A DNA stretch of 64,000 bases from VBAS01 sp963773465 (GCA_963773465.1 CAVZBF010000002.1:1426001-1490000); one strand, 5' to 3'; counted from the stretch's first letter, positions 8,557-17,520 are shown. Made by a program: numbers and translations. Notes: generated by a model from the sequence alone, not told the origin.

Positions 8557-8850
8557 GGCTATACTTTTAAAATGTAGTGCCTACTCTGTTTGTTATCCGG
8601 TTTTCGGCATACCCGCAGCATTTGGCCAAATGATGAACCAAATCTATGGGTTGCCTTATATCAAGTCCAAGATGAAAACATCAGAGTAGTTGGTGATTAT
8701 TCTTCTTTGTTTCTGTTGATTTCATTGTTTTGTTACGTTTTTAAGCATAGCCATTATGTGTTTTTTCCCTCGTGTTATCGTTTTTTCGATACAATTCAAA
8801 GAACTCTGCTGAAGTTAAGGGTTGGCATTTGAATATTCAATTTGATTTTG
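8557..8850. other. Intergenic stretch upstream of the signalling island
   Basis: It separates the minus-strand secreted-protein group from the plus-strand membrane-protein genes. One frame (8590-8832) reads NLWVALYQVQDENIRVVGDY, which looks coding and may be a degraded gene fragment, but I cannot name it. Confidence 0.35.
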
Positions 8851-8885
8851 CCGTTTTTTTCGGAAAAGTGAGCGTTTTTTTCTTA
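8851..8885 (+). promoter_or_regulatory. Putative operator: two GTTTTTTTC half-sites 21 bp apart
   Basis: The 35-base stretch starts CCGTTTTTTTCGG and ends GCGTTTTTTTCTTA. The two GTTTTTTTC half-sites begin at 8853 and 8874, exactly 21 bp (two helical turns) apart. The same arrangement occurs at 9716-9750 ahead of the paralogous gene, and in both cases the second half-site lies about 25 bp before the -7 box. This fits direct-repeat binding by a regulator of the neighbouring two-component system. Confidence 0.55.
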
Positions 8886-8906
8886 AAAAAAATATGTACG
8901 GCTTTC

Positions 8907-8914
8907 TAAATTTG
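8907..8914 (+). promoter_or_regulatory. -7 promoter box (TAAATTTG)
   Basis: Matches the Bacteroidota consensus TAnnTTTG and lies only 5 bases before ATG 8920, so the transcript would be leaderless or nearly so. Confidence 0.5.
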
Positions 8915-8919
8915 AAAGT

Positions 8920-9648
8920 ATGGAAATAACATTTTGGGAAAAAATAAATAGTCGTTGGAGTGGTACTTATTATATAGAACCGATTGTCATACTTATTTCT
9001 TTAATAAGTATCATGGTAGGAGTAAGATTCTTTCGAAAAGAAAAATCCTATATCGCATTCATTTTATATTCACTAGGTTGCTTCTTTCTTTTTATTGTAA
9101 CTAATTTATTTGTTGCACTCTACCGATATAAAGCATCTCCCCCCTCGCTGACCAAGGCAATAATTCTGCAAACCTTAAATATAGTGTTCGCATTGGGAGA
9201 ACTTTCCATATTCTATTTTTATTACCTAAAAATAATAAGATCGAAATACACGCATACTATAATGAAAATTTGTTTGGCCACATTTTTGATCTTTGTTATC
9301 TTTTCATTAATTAAAATAAATGATAAAAACTTTGATGTCTTCGATATTAACCAATTCTCAGCGTTAATAAGTACAATCCAATTTCTCCTTTTACTGTTAC
9401 CAGTTTTTTTATATTTTTTAGAGCTTATTAAAAATGAATACCTAAAAGAAATAAACCAAAGTCCGTCTATATGGATAAACTGCGGGCTTTTTGTTTATAT
9501 CTTGGTAACGCTTCCCTTTCTCATAATTTCAGAATCGTTAGACAAACATCTATACAATCTTATGTATGCTTTACACTATCTGTCGCTCAATATATTGTTC
9601 TTAACAATTATCAAAGCATTTTTATGCAGGAAACCACTTACAACATAG
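8920..9648 (+). CDS. Multi-TM membrane protein, paralog A
   Basis: 242 residues with about seven hydrophobic segments (for example VILISLISIMVGVRFF, FILYSLGCFFLFIVTNLFVALY, IVFALGELSIFYFYYL, IMKICLATFLIFVIFSL, TIQFLLLLLPVFLYFLELI, FVYILVTLPFLIIS, LNILFLTIIKAFLC). It is closely related over its whole length to the protein at 9786-10514 (shared W..YK.SPPS.TKA, NDKNF.(V/I)FDI, S(L/I)WIN.GLF.YILVTLPFLIISES). I do not recognise a named family. Paralog B directly precedes and overlaps a histidine kinase gene, so these proteins are probably membrane sensors or partners for that kinase. The 3' end overlaps a relic of a kinase start. Confidence 0.7.
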   Translation: MEITFWEKINSRWSGTYYIEPIVILISLISIMVGVRFFRKEKSYIAFILYSLGCFFLFIVTNLFVALYRYKASPPSLTKAIILQTLNIVFALGELSIFYFYYLKIIRSKYTHTIMKICLATFLIFVIFSLIKINDKNFDVFDINQFSALISTIQFLLLLLPVFLYFLELIKNEYLKEINQSPSIWINCGLFVYILVTLPFLIISESLDKHLYNLMYALHYLSLNILFLTIIKAFLCRKPLTT

Positions 9649-9683
9649 CTGCAGACAACTTAAAAGAAATTCCTCGAGGTTAA
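9624..9683 (+). pseudogene. Vestigial start of a histidine kinase gene (19 codons)
   Basis: The frame ATG CAG GAA ACC ACT TAC AAC... encodes MQETTYNIAADNLKEIPRG and stops. The intact kinase at 10490 starts MQEVNYNITAF and overlaps paralog B by 25 bases in the same relative position. The relic shows that the whole membrane-protein/kinase unit was duplicated and the upstream kinase then lost. It is too short to be a functional kinase. Confidence 0.65.
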
Positions 9684-9715
9684 AGTTTGACTTTCAGCTC
9701 CCCAAATTGCCTTTA

Positions 9716-9750
9716 CCGTTTTTTTCGGGGCAGAAGGTGTTTTTTTCTTA
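9716..9750 (+). promoter_or_regulatory. Putative operator, second copy (21-bp spaced GTTTTTTTC)
   Basis: The half-sites begin at 9718 and 9739, again exactly 21 bp apart. The stretch opens CCGTTTTTTTCGGGG and closes GTGTTTTTTTCTTA. The bases between the half-sites differ from copy 1, whereas the half-sites and their spacing are conserved, which argues for selection. Confidence 0.55.
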
Positions 9751-9772
9751 CTAATAATTGAATCACCAATTT

Positions 9773-9780
9773 TAATTTTG
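9773..9780 (+). promoter_or_regulatory. -7 promoter box (TAATTTTG)
   Basis: Fits TAnnTTTG, 5 bases before ATG 9786, the same geometry as in front of paralog A. Confidence 0.5.
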
Positions 9781-9785
9781 TCTCC

Positions 9786-10514
9786 ATGGAGGAAACCTTC
9801 TGGGAAAGAATCAATTATTTGTGGGGTAATACATACTATACAAATCCAATTGTAAGTATCTGCTCTCTATTAACTATAATCATTGGGATAAAGTTTCATC
9901 AAAAGGAAAAATCGTCCACTTTATTTATTATATACCCCCTATGTTGTCTTTTTCTTTTTGCAGGGCTAGATATATTCTCCGTGTTTTATAAATATAAGGT
10001 ATCTCCTCCGTCAAGAACCAAGGCTGCCATCCATCATTCAGCTAATACATTATTTGCATTATTCGAGCTTTTTATTTTTTATTATTACTATTTGGGAATT
10101 ATTAAATCAAATTTCGCCCATCGGGCAATGAAATTTATTTCTATTTTGTTTATTGTCATCGTAATTATTTTTTTCATTAAGCTAAATGATAAAAATTTTG
10201 AAATATTTGATATCCGGGAGCTCTCTGCCCTAATAGCTACGATCGAATTTCTTTTTTTACTCTTACCGGTTTTTATATATCTTTTTGAGCTTTTTAGGAA
10301 TGAGTCCGTTAAAGAAATTAAACAAAGTCCATCATTATGGATCAACAGCGGGCTATTTATTTATATTCTCGTAACTCTTCCTTTCTTAATAATTTCGGAA
10401 TCGTTACCTAAGCCTCTCTATCATCTTATGTACTCTTTACATTTCGTTTCACTTAGCATATTATTATTAACAATCACCAAAGCTTTTTTATGCAGGAAGT
10501 CAATTACAACATAA
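9786..10514 (+). CDS. Multi-TM membrane protein, paralog B (precedes the kinase)
   Basis: 242 residues, the same length as paralog A and similar throughout, with the same order of hydrophobic segments and the conserved KASPPS/KVSPPS, NDKNF and WIN(S/C)GLF segments. Its last 25 bases overlap the start of the histidine kinase, so the two are translationally coupled. The likely job is signal perception or control for that kinase, which has only one TM segment of its own; this is inferred from the coupling. Tandem duplication is the simplest origin of the A/B pair. Confidence 0.72.
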   Translation: MEETFWERINYLWGNTYYTNPIVSICSLLTIIIGIKFHQKEKSSTLFIIYPLCCLFLFAGLDIFSVFYKYKVSPPSRTKAAIHHSANTLFALFELFIFYYYYLGIIKSNFAHRAMKFISILFIVIVIIFFIKLNDKNFEIFDIRELSALIATIEFLFLLLPVFIYLFELFRNESVKEIKQSPSLWINSGLFIYILVTLPFLIISESLPKPLYHLMYSLHFVSLSILLLTITKAFLCRKSITT

Positions 10515-11284
10515 CTGCATTTCTTCTGATCGTTACCCTCATTATTGTGTTGTTGGGCGGGTTTATTCTTGCTATCTTCTTTCTATATCGGAAAAAACAA
10601 ATTAATTACGCAAAAAAATTTGCCTTACTGAAATCCGAATATGAAAAAACTCTCCTTAACACACAACTGGAGATACAGGAACAAACCTTCCAAAATATTT
10701 CCCGCGAAATACATGATCATATTTGCCTTAACCTGACCCTGGCTAAACTGAACCTTGTGACCCTGGATCCCGCAAACAAGAGGCAATTATTGGAACGAAT
10801 CAATTCTTCCGCCGAAATTCTTAGCAAAAGCATTCGTGAACTTAGCGATATATCCCACAGTATGAATTCGGAAGTAATTGAAAGCTACGGCTTGATCAAG
10901 GCCCTCGAAATGGAAATAGAAAAAATGGAAAGACCCGGGCTATTAAACATAAATTACAGTGTAACAGGAAACCCTGTTTTCTTGAATTCTCAAAAGGAAT
11001 TGGTAATTTTTCGCATTATCCAGGAAGCTTTCAATAATATTTTGAAACATGCTAAAGCAAAAAGGGTATTAATGGAACTTTATTACAATGAAGGTCATAT
11101 CAGTGTAACCATAAAGGATGATGGGATAGGATTTCTGACAAACCAGTTAAACGAAAACGGAATATCAAAACCCAAATCCGGCTTGTTAAACATAAAAAAA
11201 AGAGCGAATCTTATTAATGGAAGTTGTGAAATAATAAGTGAAATAAATATAGGAACTACTATTCATTTATCCATTCCATATTAA
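10490..11284 (+). CDS. Sensor histidine kinase, HisKA_3 type
   Basis: 264 residues. One TM segment at about 10-33, then a short linker helix and the HisKA_3 dimerisation/phosphoacceptor region ISREIHDHI (His75). The HATPase_c domain follows, with the N-box EAFNNILKHA and G-box DDGIGF. There is no periplasmic or PAS domain, so input probably comes from the overlapping multi-TM protein. The downstream NarL-type regulator begins 5 bases after its stop. HisKA_3 kinases partner NarL/FixJ regulators, which fits the gene order. Confidence 0.9.
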   Translation: MQEVNYNITAFLLIVTLIIVLLGGFILAIFFLYRKKQINYAKKFALLKSEYEKTLLNTQLEIQEQTFQNISREIHDHICLNLTLAKLNLVTLDPANKRQLLERINSSAEILSKSIRELSDISHSMNSEVIESYGLIKALEMEIEKMERPGLLNINYSVTGNPVFLNSQKELVIFRIIQEAFNNILKHAKAKRVLMELYYNEGHISVTIKDDGIGFLTNQLNENGISKPKSGLLNIKKRANLINGSCEIISEINIGTTIHLSIPY

Positions 11285-11289
11285 ACAAT

Positions 11290-11952
11290 ATGAATAAGCA
11301 TAATCAGATTAAAGTGGCTCTGGCAGACGATCATATATTGTTAAGAACTGCATTGGCATCGTTAATCGCCAATTTTGAAAATTGTAAAGCTGTAATGCAG
11401 GTGAGCAATGGAAAAGAGTTGGCCACCGAAATCGAACAAGGCAACTTGCCCGATGTTGTCTTGCTTGACCTGAACATGCCTGAAATGAATGGTTTTGAAA
11501 CAGCATGTTGGTTGCGTGATAATCATCCGTCGATAAATGTCCTGATGCTTACCATGTACGATTCGGAATTATCTCTGATTCGATTACTACAGGCAGGAGT
11601 AAAAGGGTTCTTGAAAAAAGATATTCATCCAAAAGAACTTCAATTTGCTATTCACTCTGTGATGGAAAATGGCTATTATTATTCTCACAATGCCACCGGC
11701 AAATTGCTGAATCTTTTCAGAAGCCAAGCTGAGATGACACATACCTTGGAGAAAACAATGTTGAATGAAACCGAAATTCTCTTTTTACAGTTATCATGCA
11801 GCGAAATGACCTATAAAGAAATTGCACAGAAGATGACATTAAACCCCCGTGGGGTAGATAATCTTCGTGATAACCTGTTCACAAAATTGGAAGTCAAAAG
11901 CCGTGTGGGGTTGGCAATGTATGCAATAAGGCATGGTTTGGTTAATATTTAG
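11290..11952 (+). CDS. Response regulator, NarL/FixJ family
   Basis: 220 residues. Receiver domain with the acidic pair Asp13-Asp14, phosphoacceptor Asp60 (VVLLDLNMP), conserved Thr in MLTMYD and Lys in FLKKD. A C-terminal helix-turn-helix of LuxR type follows (LSCSEMTYKEIAQKMTLNPRGVDNLRDNLFTKLEVKSRVGLAMYAI). The sequence NPRGVDNLRD in place of the usual SPRTVE(T/N)(Y/H)R is a mild variation in the recognition helix. It is the partner of the kinase just upstream and a candidate binder of the 21-bp spaced repeats ahead of the two membrane-protein genes. Confidence 0.9.
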   Translation: MNKHNQIKVALADDHILLRTALASLIANFENCKAVMQVSNGKELATEIEQGNLPDVVLLDLNMPEMNGFETACWLRDNHPSINVLMLTMYDSELSLIRLLQAGVKGFLKKDIHPKELQFAIHSVMENGYYYSHNATGKLLNLFRSQAEMTHTLEKTMLNETEILFLQLSCSEMTYKEIAQKMTLNPRGVDNLRDNLFTKLEVKSRVGLAMYAIRHGLVNI

Positions 11953-11963
11953 TCTGGGCTGGG

Positions 11964-12726
11964 TCATAATTTTTCTGCAACAATATAGGCCCTCGGTTCT
12001 CCAACTGTGAATGGCTTTTTCCCCGGTATACTGTAAATTTCTTTTAATTCAAACCCTGTCCTATTCAACAACGTCTCTAATTCTGAAATACTATAAATAA
12101 AATCAATCGCCGTTTTTTCTTCCCTGTCACCCGAGTCAGCAATAATTATACTGTTGATTTCAATCCGGGTAGGATGGAACAGTAGTTTACTATCAGTTAA
12201 AAAGAGCAATTCTCCAAACCTGTTCCAGCTTTTATCCTTAAAATTCTTCATTGCAATTTCTGCTATGGACCAGGTATTGATGAAAAGTTTTCCTGCCGGT
12301 CTTTAAATGCTCGGATATATTTGACAGCAATCGCATAGTATCTTCTTCATTAAAAAACTGCAGACTGTTACCCATGCATAAAGCAGCATCATATTTCTTT
12401 TCAAGCTGCATTTCTAAAACATCTGCGCAAATACATTCAACTGGCAAGTTTTCAGCTCTGGCTTTTTCTTTTATTTCATTTATATAATCAGGAAGATTGT
12501 CAACCGCAGTTACGTCCAAGCCCTTCCTCGCAAGTTCCAGGCTATGCCGTCCATAGCCGCACATTATGTCAAGTACAGAATTACCAGGATCCAATTTCGC
12601 ATCGCTGATTATAAAATCAACTTCGGCCAATGTGGTTTTTTCAGGAAAAATAAGCCGCCATATCTCTTTATAATAGCCATCAAAAAAAGTACTATTAGTG
12701 TTTTCAGATTTTATATTCTGCGGCAT
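11964..12726 (-). CDS. SAM-dependent methyltransferase (class I), one frameshift
   Basis: The N-terminal piece (12726 down to about 12290) contains the SAM-binding glycine motif VLDIMCGYGRHSLELARKG, the acidic residue at the end of strand 2 (VTAVDN), and ALCMGNSLQFF. The frame shifts near 12285-12300, at HLKTGRK, and continues as IAEIAMKNFKDKSWNRFGELLF... to the stop at 11964. The rejoined protein is about 250 residues, typical for small-molecule methyltransferases of the Methyltransf_25/11 group. The substrate is unknown. It lies convergent to the NarL-type regulator at 11290. Confidence 0.8.
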
Positions 12727-12760
12727 TGTGGATTTCTTTTATGGGTATAGATTGATCAAT

Positions 12761-13419
12761 TTATTCCAGCAGTTTATTGCGCATGGCATACATTACCAGA
12801 CCCGCAATTGTTTTGGCGCCTACTTTTTGTTTCATATTCTGCCGGATGGTTTCGATAGTGCGGGGACTAAGAAAAACTTCTTTTGAGATTTCTTCGGTGG
12901 TTTTATCCTCTGCTATCAGCTTTAAGATTTTTAATTCCTTTTCAGAAAGCTTTACCGGGTTAGGATAAAACTGCCGCACTGTTTTTTTATGCTGCAGTTT
13001 TAGCAGCACTGCCTTATTCACCAGATCATTAAAATAAAAATCATCGTTCATGCAGGTAAGGATGGCCTGGTAGATTTCTTCGGGGTCAGTAGTTTTGGTG
13101 AGATAGGCATTGGCGCCCATTTCCATCATCTTGGTGATCATTTCCTGGTCATCGTACATGGTAAGCACAATGATCTTTAATGCCTTCATATTCTTTTCGG
13201 ATCAGGCTGATGGCATTGATACCATCCACTTCCGGCATCCGGATATCCATCAGTATTACATCGGGCAGTTTGATCTTCAGCTTATGCATCAGGTCTCTTC
13301 CATCTTCGGCTTCCCAAAGTATTTTCAGGTATTCCTTATCTCTTAAGTGCCATTTTGATGCCATCACGGAATATCTTATGGTCATCGGCAATAGCAACTT
13401 TGATTTGCTCAGCAGTCAT
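12761..13419 (-). CDS. Orphan NarL-type response regulator, two frameshifts
   Basis: ATG at 13419 begins MTAEQIKVAIADDHKIFRDGIKMAL, then the frame shifts near 13345 and again near 13175-13190. The receiver residues are all there: the DD pair in ADDH, phosphoacceptor Asp in VILMDIRMP, Thr in VLTMYDD, Lys in YLTKTTD. A LuxR-type helix-turn-helix follows (LSEKELKILKLIAEDKTTEEISKEVFLSPRTIETIRQNMKQK). About 219 residues when rejoined, full family length. No kinase gene is adjacent on the same strand. Confidence 0.85.
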
Positions 13420-14279
13420 GGTTGGTGCGGCGCTTTAACGGGTTTGAATAAAACTGGACGAAAATACTTCTTTTTTGCAATCAATTAATTTCACTGTTAT
13501 TAAGTGTACATACAAGCAACTTCTGTTACGAAATTCTCAATCGATAGTCCGATTTTGAAAACAATACGATGTATACAAACTAATCCCTATGATGTATATA
13601 TACTATGCGGATCAGTAAAAACCATAAAAACAAAATTGGGAACATTTGCTCTTGCAACCTTTCCATCGCCACTATACATTTGACCCAAGTTGATTGACGA
13701 GGATTAGCTCCCTCAAACATCCAATGTCCTAATCCCGATCTCTATCGGGAAGAAACCGTCCAAAAAAAGAAATCACATATCCTTTGAAGACCATTGCGAA
13801 ATCCAATGTCAATCAACTTCTTTTTCTTGCGAGCGAAGCGAAGCAATCCCCACATTTTATAATAAATTTTCTTTCTCTTTTCCACAGCTGTTAACAACTA
13901 CCTTAATAATCGGGTTATTTCAGGTAAGATTTCTATTTTTATATCCGTAAAAATACTAATTTTACTTAGAAATAATACTCCTATTTTTATACGTATCTAT
14001 ACCTCGTATAATTCGTATCAAACTGCACTCTGGAAGCGCATTACGTTTATTTACAATGCTGCGATGTAAAAATGATACCCTTGAAAACCGCTTCCATTTG
14101 GGCAATTTTTACCACACAATTAATCTTAAGGCTAAAAACGTAACTGTTATGAAAAAGATTGTAGACGCTAATGAATGTGGAAATTACCGTTTGGGAAGAG
14201 TAATCATTACTATTAATTCCCAAAATTGTTTTAATCTCATTAAAAGTTTTTCTATTTTTGGATTAAATCCAAATTATAG
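13420..14279. other. Long A/T-rich intergenic region
   Basis: About 860 bases without a convincing gene. It contains a CCCGATCTCTATCGGG near-palindrome at about 13734, a CTTGCGAGCGAAGCGAAGCAATC motif near 13838 that recurs in variant form near 22295 and 48030, and two copies of CTATTTTTATA (13933 and 13981). It may hold the promoter of the following membrane protein/kinase/regulator group. Confidence 0.4.
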
Positions 14280-14951
14280 AAAAGCTTTTTTTATATATAC
14301 TTATATACTCCTATTTAACCCTTGCCCTTTGTTTTCTTATTTTTAAAAGTAAAATCAAAGAGAGACTTCTATGTTTCACTTGCCGTTTATGGAATCGTTT
14401 TTTTCAGTTTTCTTTATTTTTATGATTATGTAACCAAGGATATTAAAATATACTATCAGTCCCTTTATACTTTTTTAGAATACTCTATTTTTACTTTTAT
14501 ATATTGGAATAATATTAAAAATAAATTTTTCCAAATTTATTATCATAGCTAGCTCTTTATTTATCGTTTTCCAATATTTATCATGTCACAAATACAACTG
14601 TGCAAAAACTTGACAGCATTCCTATTGGAATTGAAACAATACTTATTTTTATTTATATATTTTATTTTTTTTATGAATATTTCAAAGAATGTAAAGGATT
14701 ATTATCATTTATAATCATTATTGTTTTTGGATTTCCGTAGGTATTCTTATTTACTTAGGAGGATCTTTTTTTTTTATATTCTTGCAAATCATTTGACGAC
14801 GAAGAAGTTGAAAAGTATTGGTAATCTTACCTATATAGCTGAAATAATAAAAAATCTTTTATTCTGTTTAGCAATTTTCATGTATAAGAAATTTCCAACA
14901 AACAAAACCCACAACCATCCTAAAAACATTCCGAACCTTGACATGATTTAA
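14280..14951 (+). CDS. Multi-TM membrane protein preceding the second kinase, frameshifted
   Basis: Several overlapping frames encode hydrophobic segments in succession: LPFVFLFLKVKSKRDFYVSLAVYGIVFFSFLYFY, LYTFLEYSIFTFIYWNNI, then (shifted) IPIGIETILIFIYIFYFFYEYFKEC, VFWISVGILIYLGGSFFFYILANHL, and a basic tail ending NIPNLDMI at 14951. Joined, they give about 215 residues with six or seven TM helices. It lies 17 bp before a HisKA_3 kinase, the same order as at 9786-11952. Frame changes near 14325, 14550, 14615 and 14700 are mostly in A/T homopolymers. The start is uncertain. Confidence 0.55.
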
Positions 14952-14968
14952 TCCACCTAACCACCATT

Positions 14969-15793
14969 ATGTTCTTACTGCAAGCCAATACATCTACCAC
15001 CACAGTGCTATTTCTTAGGCACAATCGGCATGCTTGTGCTTACTATCGGCCTTGTAGTATTTATTATTTTGCACCAGCGCAGGGTACAACGTTTCCAGCA
15101 AAAGCTGCAACAAATGGAAAAGGACCAGCAAAAAATGATGCTCAATGCTTCCATCAAACTGCAGGAAGAAGAACGTCAGCGCCTCGCTGCCGATCTCCAT
15201 GATGATGCCGGTCCATTGCTGGCACAGCACGACTATACCTGAATGAAAACCTGGTGAACCAGGATAAGGTAACCCAGCTGCAATCCATCTTCCAGGCAAG
15301 ACAGATCATCGATGATACCATTCAACTGATCCGCAATATCAGCCATAGCCTGATGCCGCCAACCTTAAGAACTTTGGTCTCGAATCAGCGATCAATGACC
15401 TTTTCCAAAAAATAAGCGGCACCGGCACCGTGAATGCCAGCAGCCGCTTTCATGAATACAAAGACCGGCTGAAACCTGAAAAAGAACTGATTGTTTTCCG
15501 TATCGTACAGGAACTGATCAATAATATTCTTAAACATAGTAATTCCAGTTTTATCCACCTTACTCAAAATGTACATGCCGATAAATTCTATCTGCGCATC
15601 CACCACGACGGCCGCGGCATCGTACAATCTGATTTTGAAAAACTGAATAAAAGCAATGTCGGGCTTGGGATTAAAAAATATCAGCAGCCGTATCCGGTTG
15701 TTACAGGGGAATATTATTTTTGAAAAAGATATTTCCCAAACCTATTATAAAGTAACAATCGAAGTACCGAAAGATGAACCGTACAGTTCATAA
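14969..15793 (+). CDS. Sensor histidine kinase, HisKA_3 type, frameshifted
   Basis: ATG 14969 opens MFLLQANTSTTTVLF; after a shift near 15015 the single TM segment (GMLVLTIGLVVFIIL) and a coiled-coil linker follow. The phosphoacceptor motif is LAADLHDDAGPLLA near 15200, and after a second shift near 15230 come LNENLVNQDKV... and ISHSLMPPTLK. The ATPase part has the N-box ELINNILKHSNS and a G-box HDGRGI where most kinases have DDGxG(F/M). A last shift near 15690 leads to the end ...KVTIEVPKDEPYSS. About 275 residues, co-oriented with a NarL-type regulator 70 bp downstream. Confidence 0.82.
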
Positions 15794-15840
15794 ATGAAGG
15801 TATTGCAAAATTTATTATCCGTTCCGGGCTTTGATTTAAT

Positions 15841-15848
15841 TAATTTTG
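15841..15848 (+). promoter_or_regulatory. -7 promoter box (TAATTTTG)
   Basis: Fits TAnnTTTG and lies 15 bases before ATG 15864, suggesting that the regulator also has its own promoter. It overlaps the longer alternative start at 15846, which makes 15864 the better start. Confidence 0.5.
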
Positions 15849-15863
15849 CACAATCTGATAACT

Positions 15864-16513
15864 ATGGGAATTATTAAAGTAGCAATTGCCGACGATCATA
15901 AGATCTTCCGGAAAGGAGTGATTCTTTCACTCCGACCATTTACCAATATAAAGTTTGTACTGGAAGCAGAAAATGGGGATGAATTGATGAAAGACATCCC
16001 GGCCAATGAACCCGATGTGATATTAATGGACCTGCGCATGCCCGGTAAAGATGGGATTGAAACCACCAAGATCATCAGCAAGCAATACCCGCAAATAAAA
16101 ATGCTGGTCCTGACCATGTATGAAGATGAACGATTTGTTTATCACCTGATGGAGAATGGCGCCAATGGTTACCTGCTAAAAAATGCAGAACCCCAGGAAA
16201 TACGCCGGGCCATCATGGAAGTATATGAAAAAGGATATTACCTCAACAATTTTGTCAACCGGATTTTGCTGAAACAATCACATGCCCGCCAAAAAGTGTT
16301 CCTTCCCTGAACAGCGAAATAACGCTGAACGATAAAGAAAGAGATGTGCTCCGTTTTATCTGCATGGAATTTACTGCACAGGAAATAGCACAAAAAATGG
16401 AGATCAGCCCAAGAACAGTAGAAGCTATCAAAGACCGGTTAATGGAAAGATTTGGCAGCAGGAATACGGCAGGCCTTGTATTTTTTGCAGTGAAGAATAA
16501 TCTCGTGGATTGA
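15864..16513 (+). CDS. Response regulator, NarL/FixJ family, one frameshift
   Basis: ATG 15864 gives MGIIKVAIADDHKIFRKGV. The receiver domain has the DD pair, phosphoacceptor Asp in VILMDLRMPGKDG, Thr in VLTMYED and Lys in YLLKNAE. After a shift near 16300 the LuxR-type helix-turn-helix follows (ITLNDKERDVLRFICMEFTAQEIAQKMEISPRTVEAIKDRLMERFG) and ends ...VKNNLVD at 16513. About 215 residues, complete. It is the partner of the kinase ending at 15793 and close in sequence to the orphan regulator at 12761-13419. Confidence 0.88.
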
Positions 16514-16536
16514 GATTTGAAGTATGTGAGTTCATA

Positions 16537-16750
16537 TAAATCCACCCTCAAAGTCCACCCCCACCTGAAATTTTTTTATTATCGAAGTGCTTCGCCCGCC
16601 AGTGGGGGACAATGTACATCACTATATTTTACTTAGAATAAAGGAAATCCATTTGCTCTTTTCGAAGGGAAGGAGGTTCCTTATCCCTCCCGATAGCTAT
16701 CGGGACGGGGGTCGGATCTGCAACATAAATAAATAATCGAATGGGGGTGG
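16537..16750 (-). repeat. Palindrome-ended repeat, diverged copy with nested palindrome
   Basis: Read on the minus strand, 16611 to 16540 is a left end of the 45-47 kb repeat family (TTGTCCCCCACTGGCGG..., then TTCAGGTGGGGGTGGAC). 16746 to 16690 is a right end (GTCCACCCCCATTCGATTATTTATT...GCAGATCCGACCCCCG). The right end is interrupted by the palindrome TCCCGATAGCTATCGGGA at 16688-16705, an independent small repeat also found at 60036-60053. The stretch has no gene. Confidence 0.7.
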
Positions 16751-16863
16751 ACAAGGATTTAAGTATGAGATATGAAGTGAACCCTATACTTATCGATAGA
16801 TATTGTAATTATTATTTATTATTGAGCTTATGCTACCACCTGCTGCCCCACTGACACCCGTCT

Positions 16864-17520
16864 TCAGATAACCATTTCAGGAATTTCACCTTCAACTGTC
16901 AATTTACCTGCAGTTTTAGATTTTATTTCATCAACACTAACTCCGGGAGCTCTTTCTAATAGTTTGAATCCTTCAGATGTAATATCGAGCACAGCCAGGT
17001 CGGTAACTATTCTTTTCACACATTTCACTCCTGTAAGTGGCAGTTGGCACGAAGGCAATAGTTTCGATTCGCCTTTCGGATTGGTATGCATCATGGCCAC
17101 AATAATATTCCTTGCACTGGCAACAAGATCCATTGCCCCTCCCATTCCCTTTACCATTTTTCCCGGGATTTTCCAGTTGGCAATATCACCTGTTTCACTA
17201 ACCTCCATAGCACCTAACACAGTAAGATCAACTTTGCCTGCTCTTATCATCCCAAAACTTTCGGCGCTGTCAAAGAAAGCTCCGCCCGGTAAGATCGTTA
17301 CAGTTTCTTTGCCGGCATTGATAAGATCGGCATCTATTTCTTCTTCCAATGGATAAGGTCCCATACCAAGCATTCCATTTTCACTTTGCAACACAATACT
17401 TACCCCTGCCGGTATAAAATTGGCAACAAGGGTTGGAATACCGATACCAAGATTTACATACATGCCATCCCGCAATTCCTGTGCAATTCGTTTTGCAATT
17501 CCATATTTATCGATAGACAT
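16864..17520 (-). CDS. scoB: Succinyl-CoA:3-ketoacid CoA transferase, subunit B
   Basis: 218 residues, the normal length for the beta subunit. The catalytic glutamate lies in the SENG motif (VLQSENGMLGMGPYP, Glu47); GIGIPTLVANF and the conserved GGAMDLVASA are also present. With subunit A it moves CoA from succinyl-CoA to acetoacetate or a similar 3-oxoacid in the cytoplasm, for ketone-body or amino-acid breakdown. Subunit A lies 110 bp upstream on the same strand, with dispersed repeats in the gap. The atoA name would also fit; the substrate cannot be told from sequence alone. Confidence 0.93.
   Translation of the reverse strand: MSIDKYGIAKRIAQELRDGMYVNLGIGIPTLVANFIPAGVSIVLQSENGMLGMGPYPLEEEIDADLINAGKETVTILPGGAFFDSAESFGMIRAGKVDLTVLGAMEVSETGDIANWKIPGKMVKGMGGAMDLVASARNIIVAMMHTNPKGESKLLPSCQLPLTGVKCVKRIVTDLAVLDITSEGFKLLERAPGVSVDEIKSKTAGKLTVEGEIPEMVI

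Noticed and set aside
9471..9683. 70-residue frame overlapping membrane-protein paralog A as a full gene
   Set aside because: All but its last 19 codons lie inside the paralog's coding sequence in another frame; only the kinase relic at the end is meaningful.
14056..14346. 96-residue frame in the A/T-rich region before the second signalling module
   Set aside because: No family resemblance and composition like the non-coding surroundings; its end overlaps the start of the real membrane protein in another frame.
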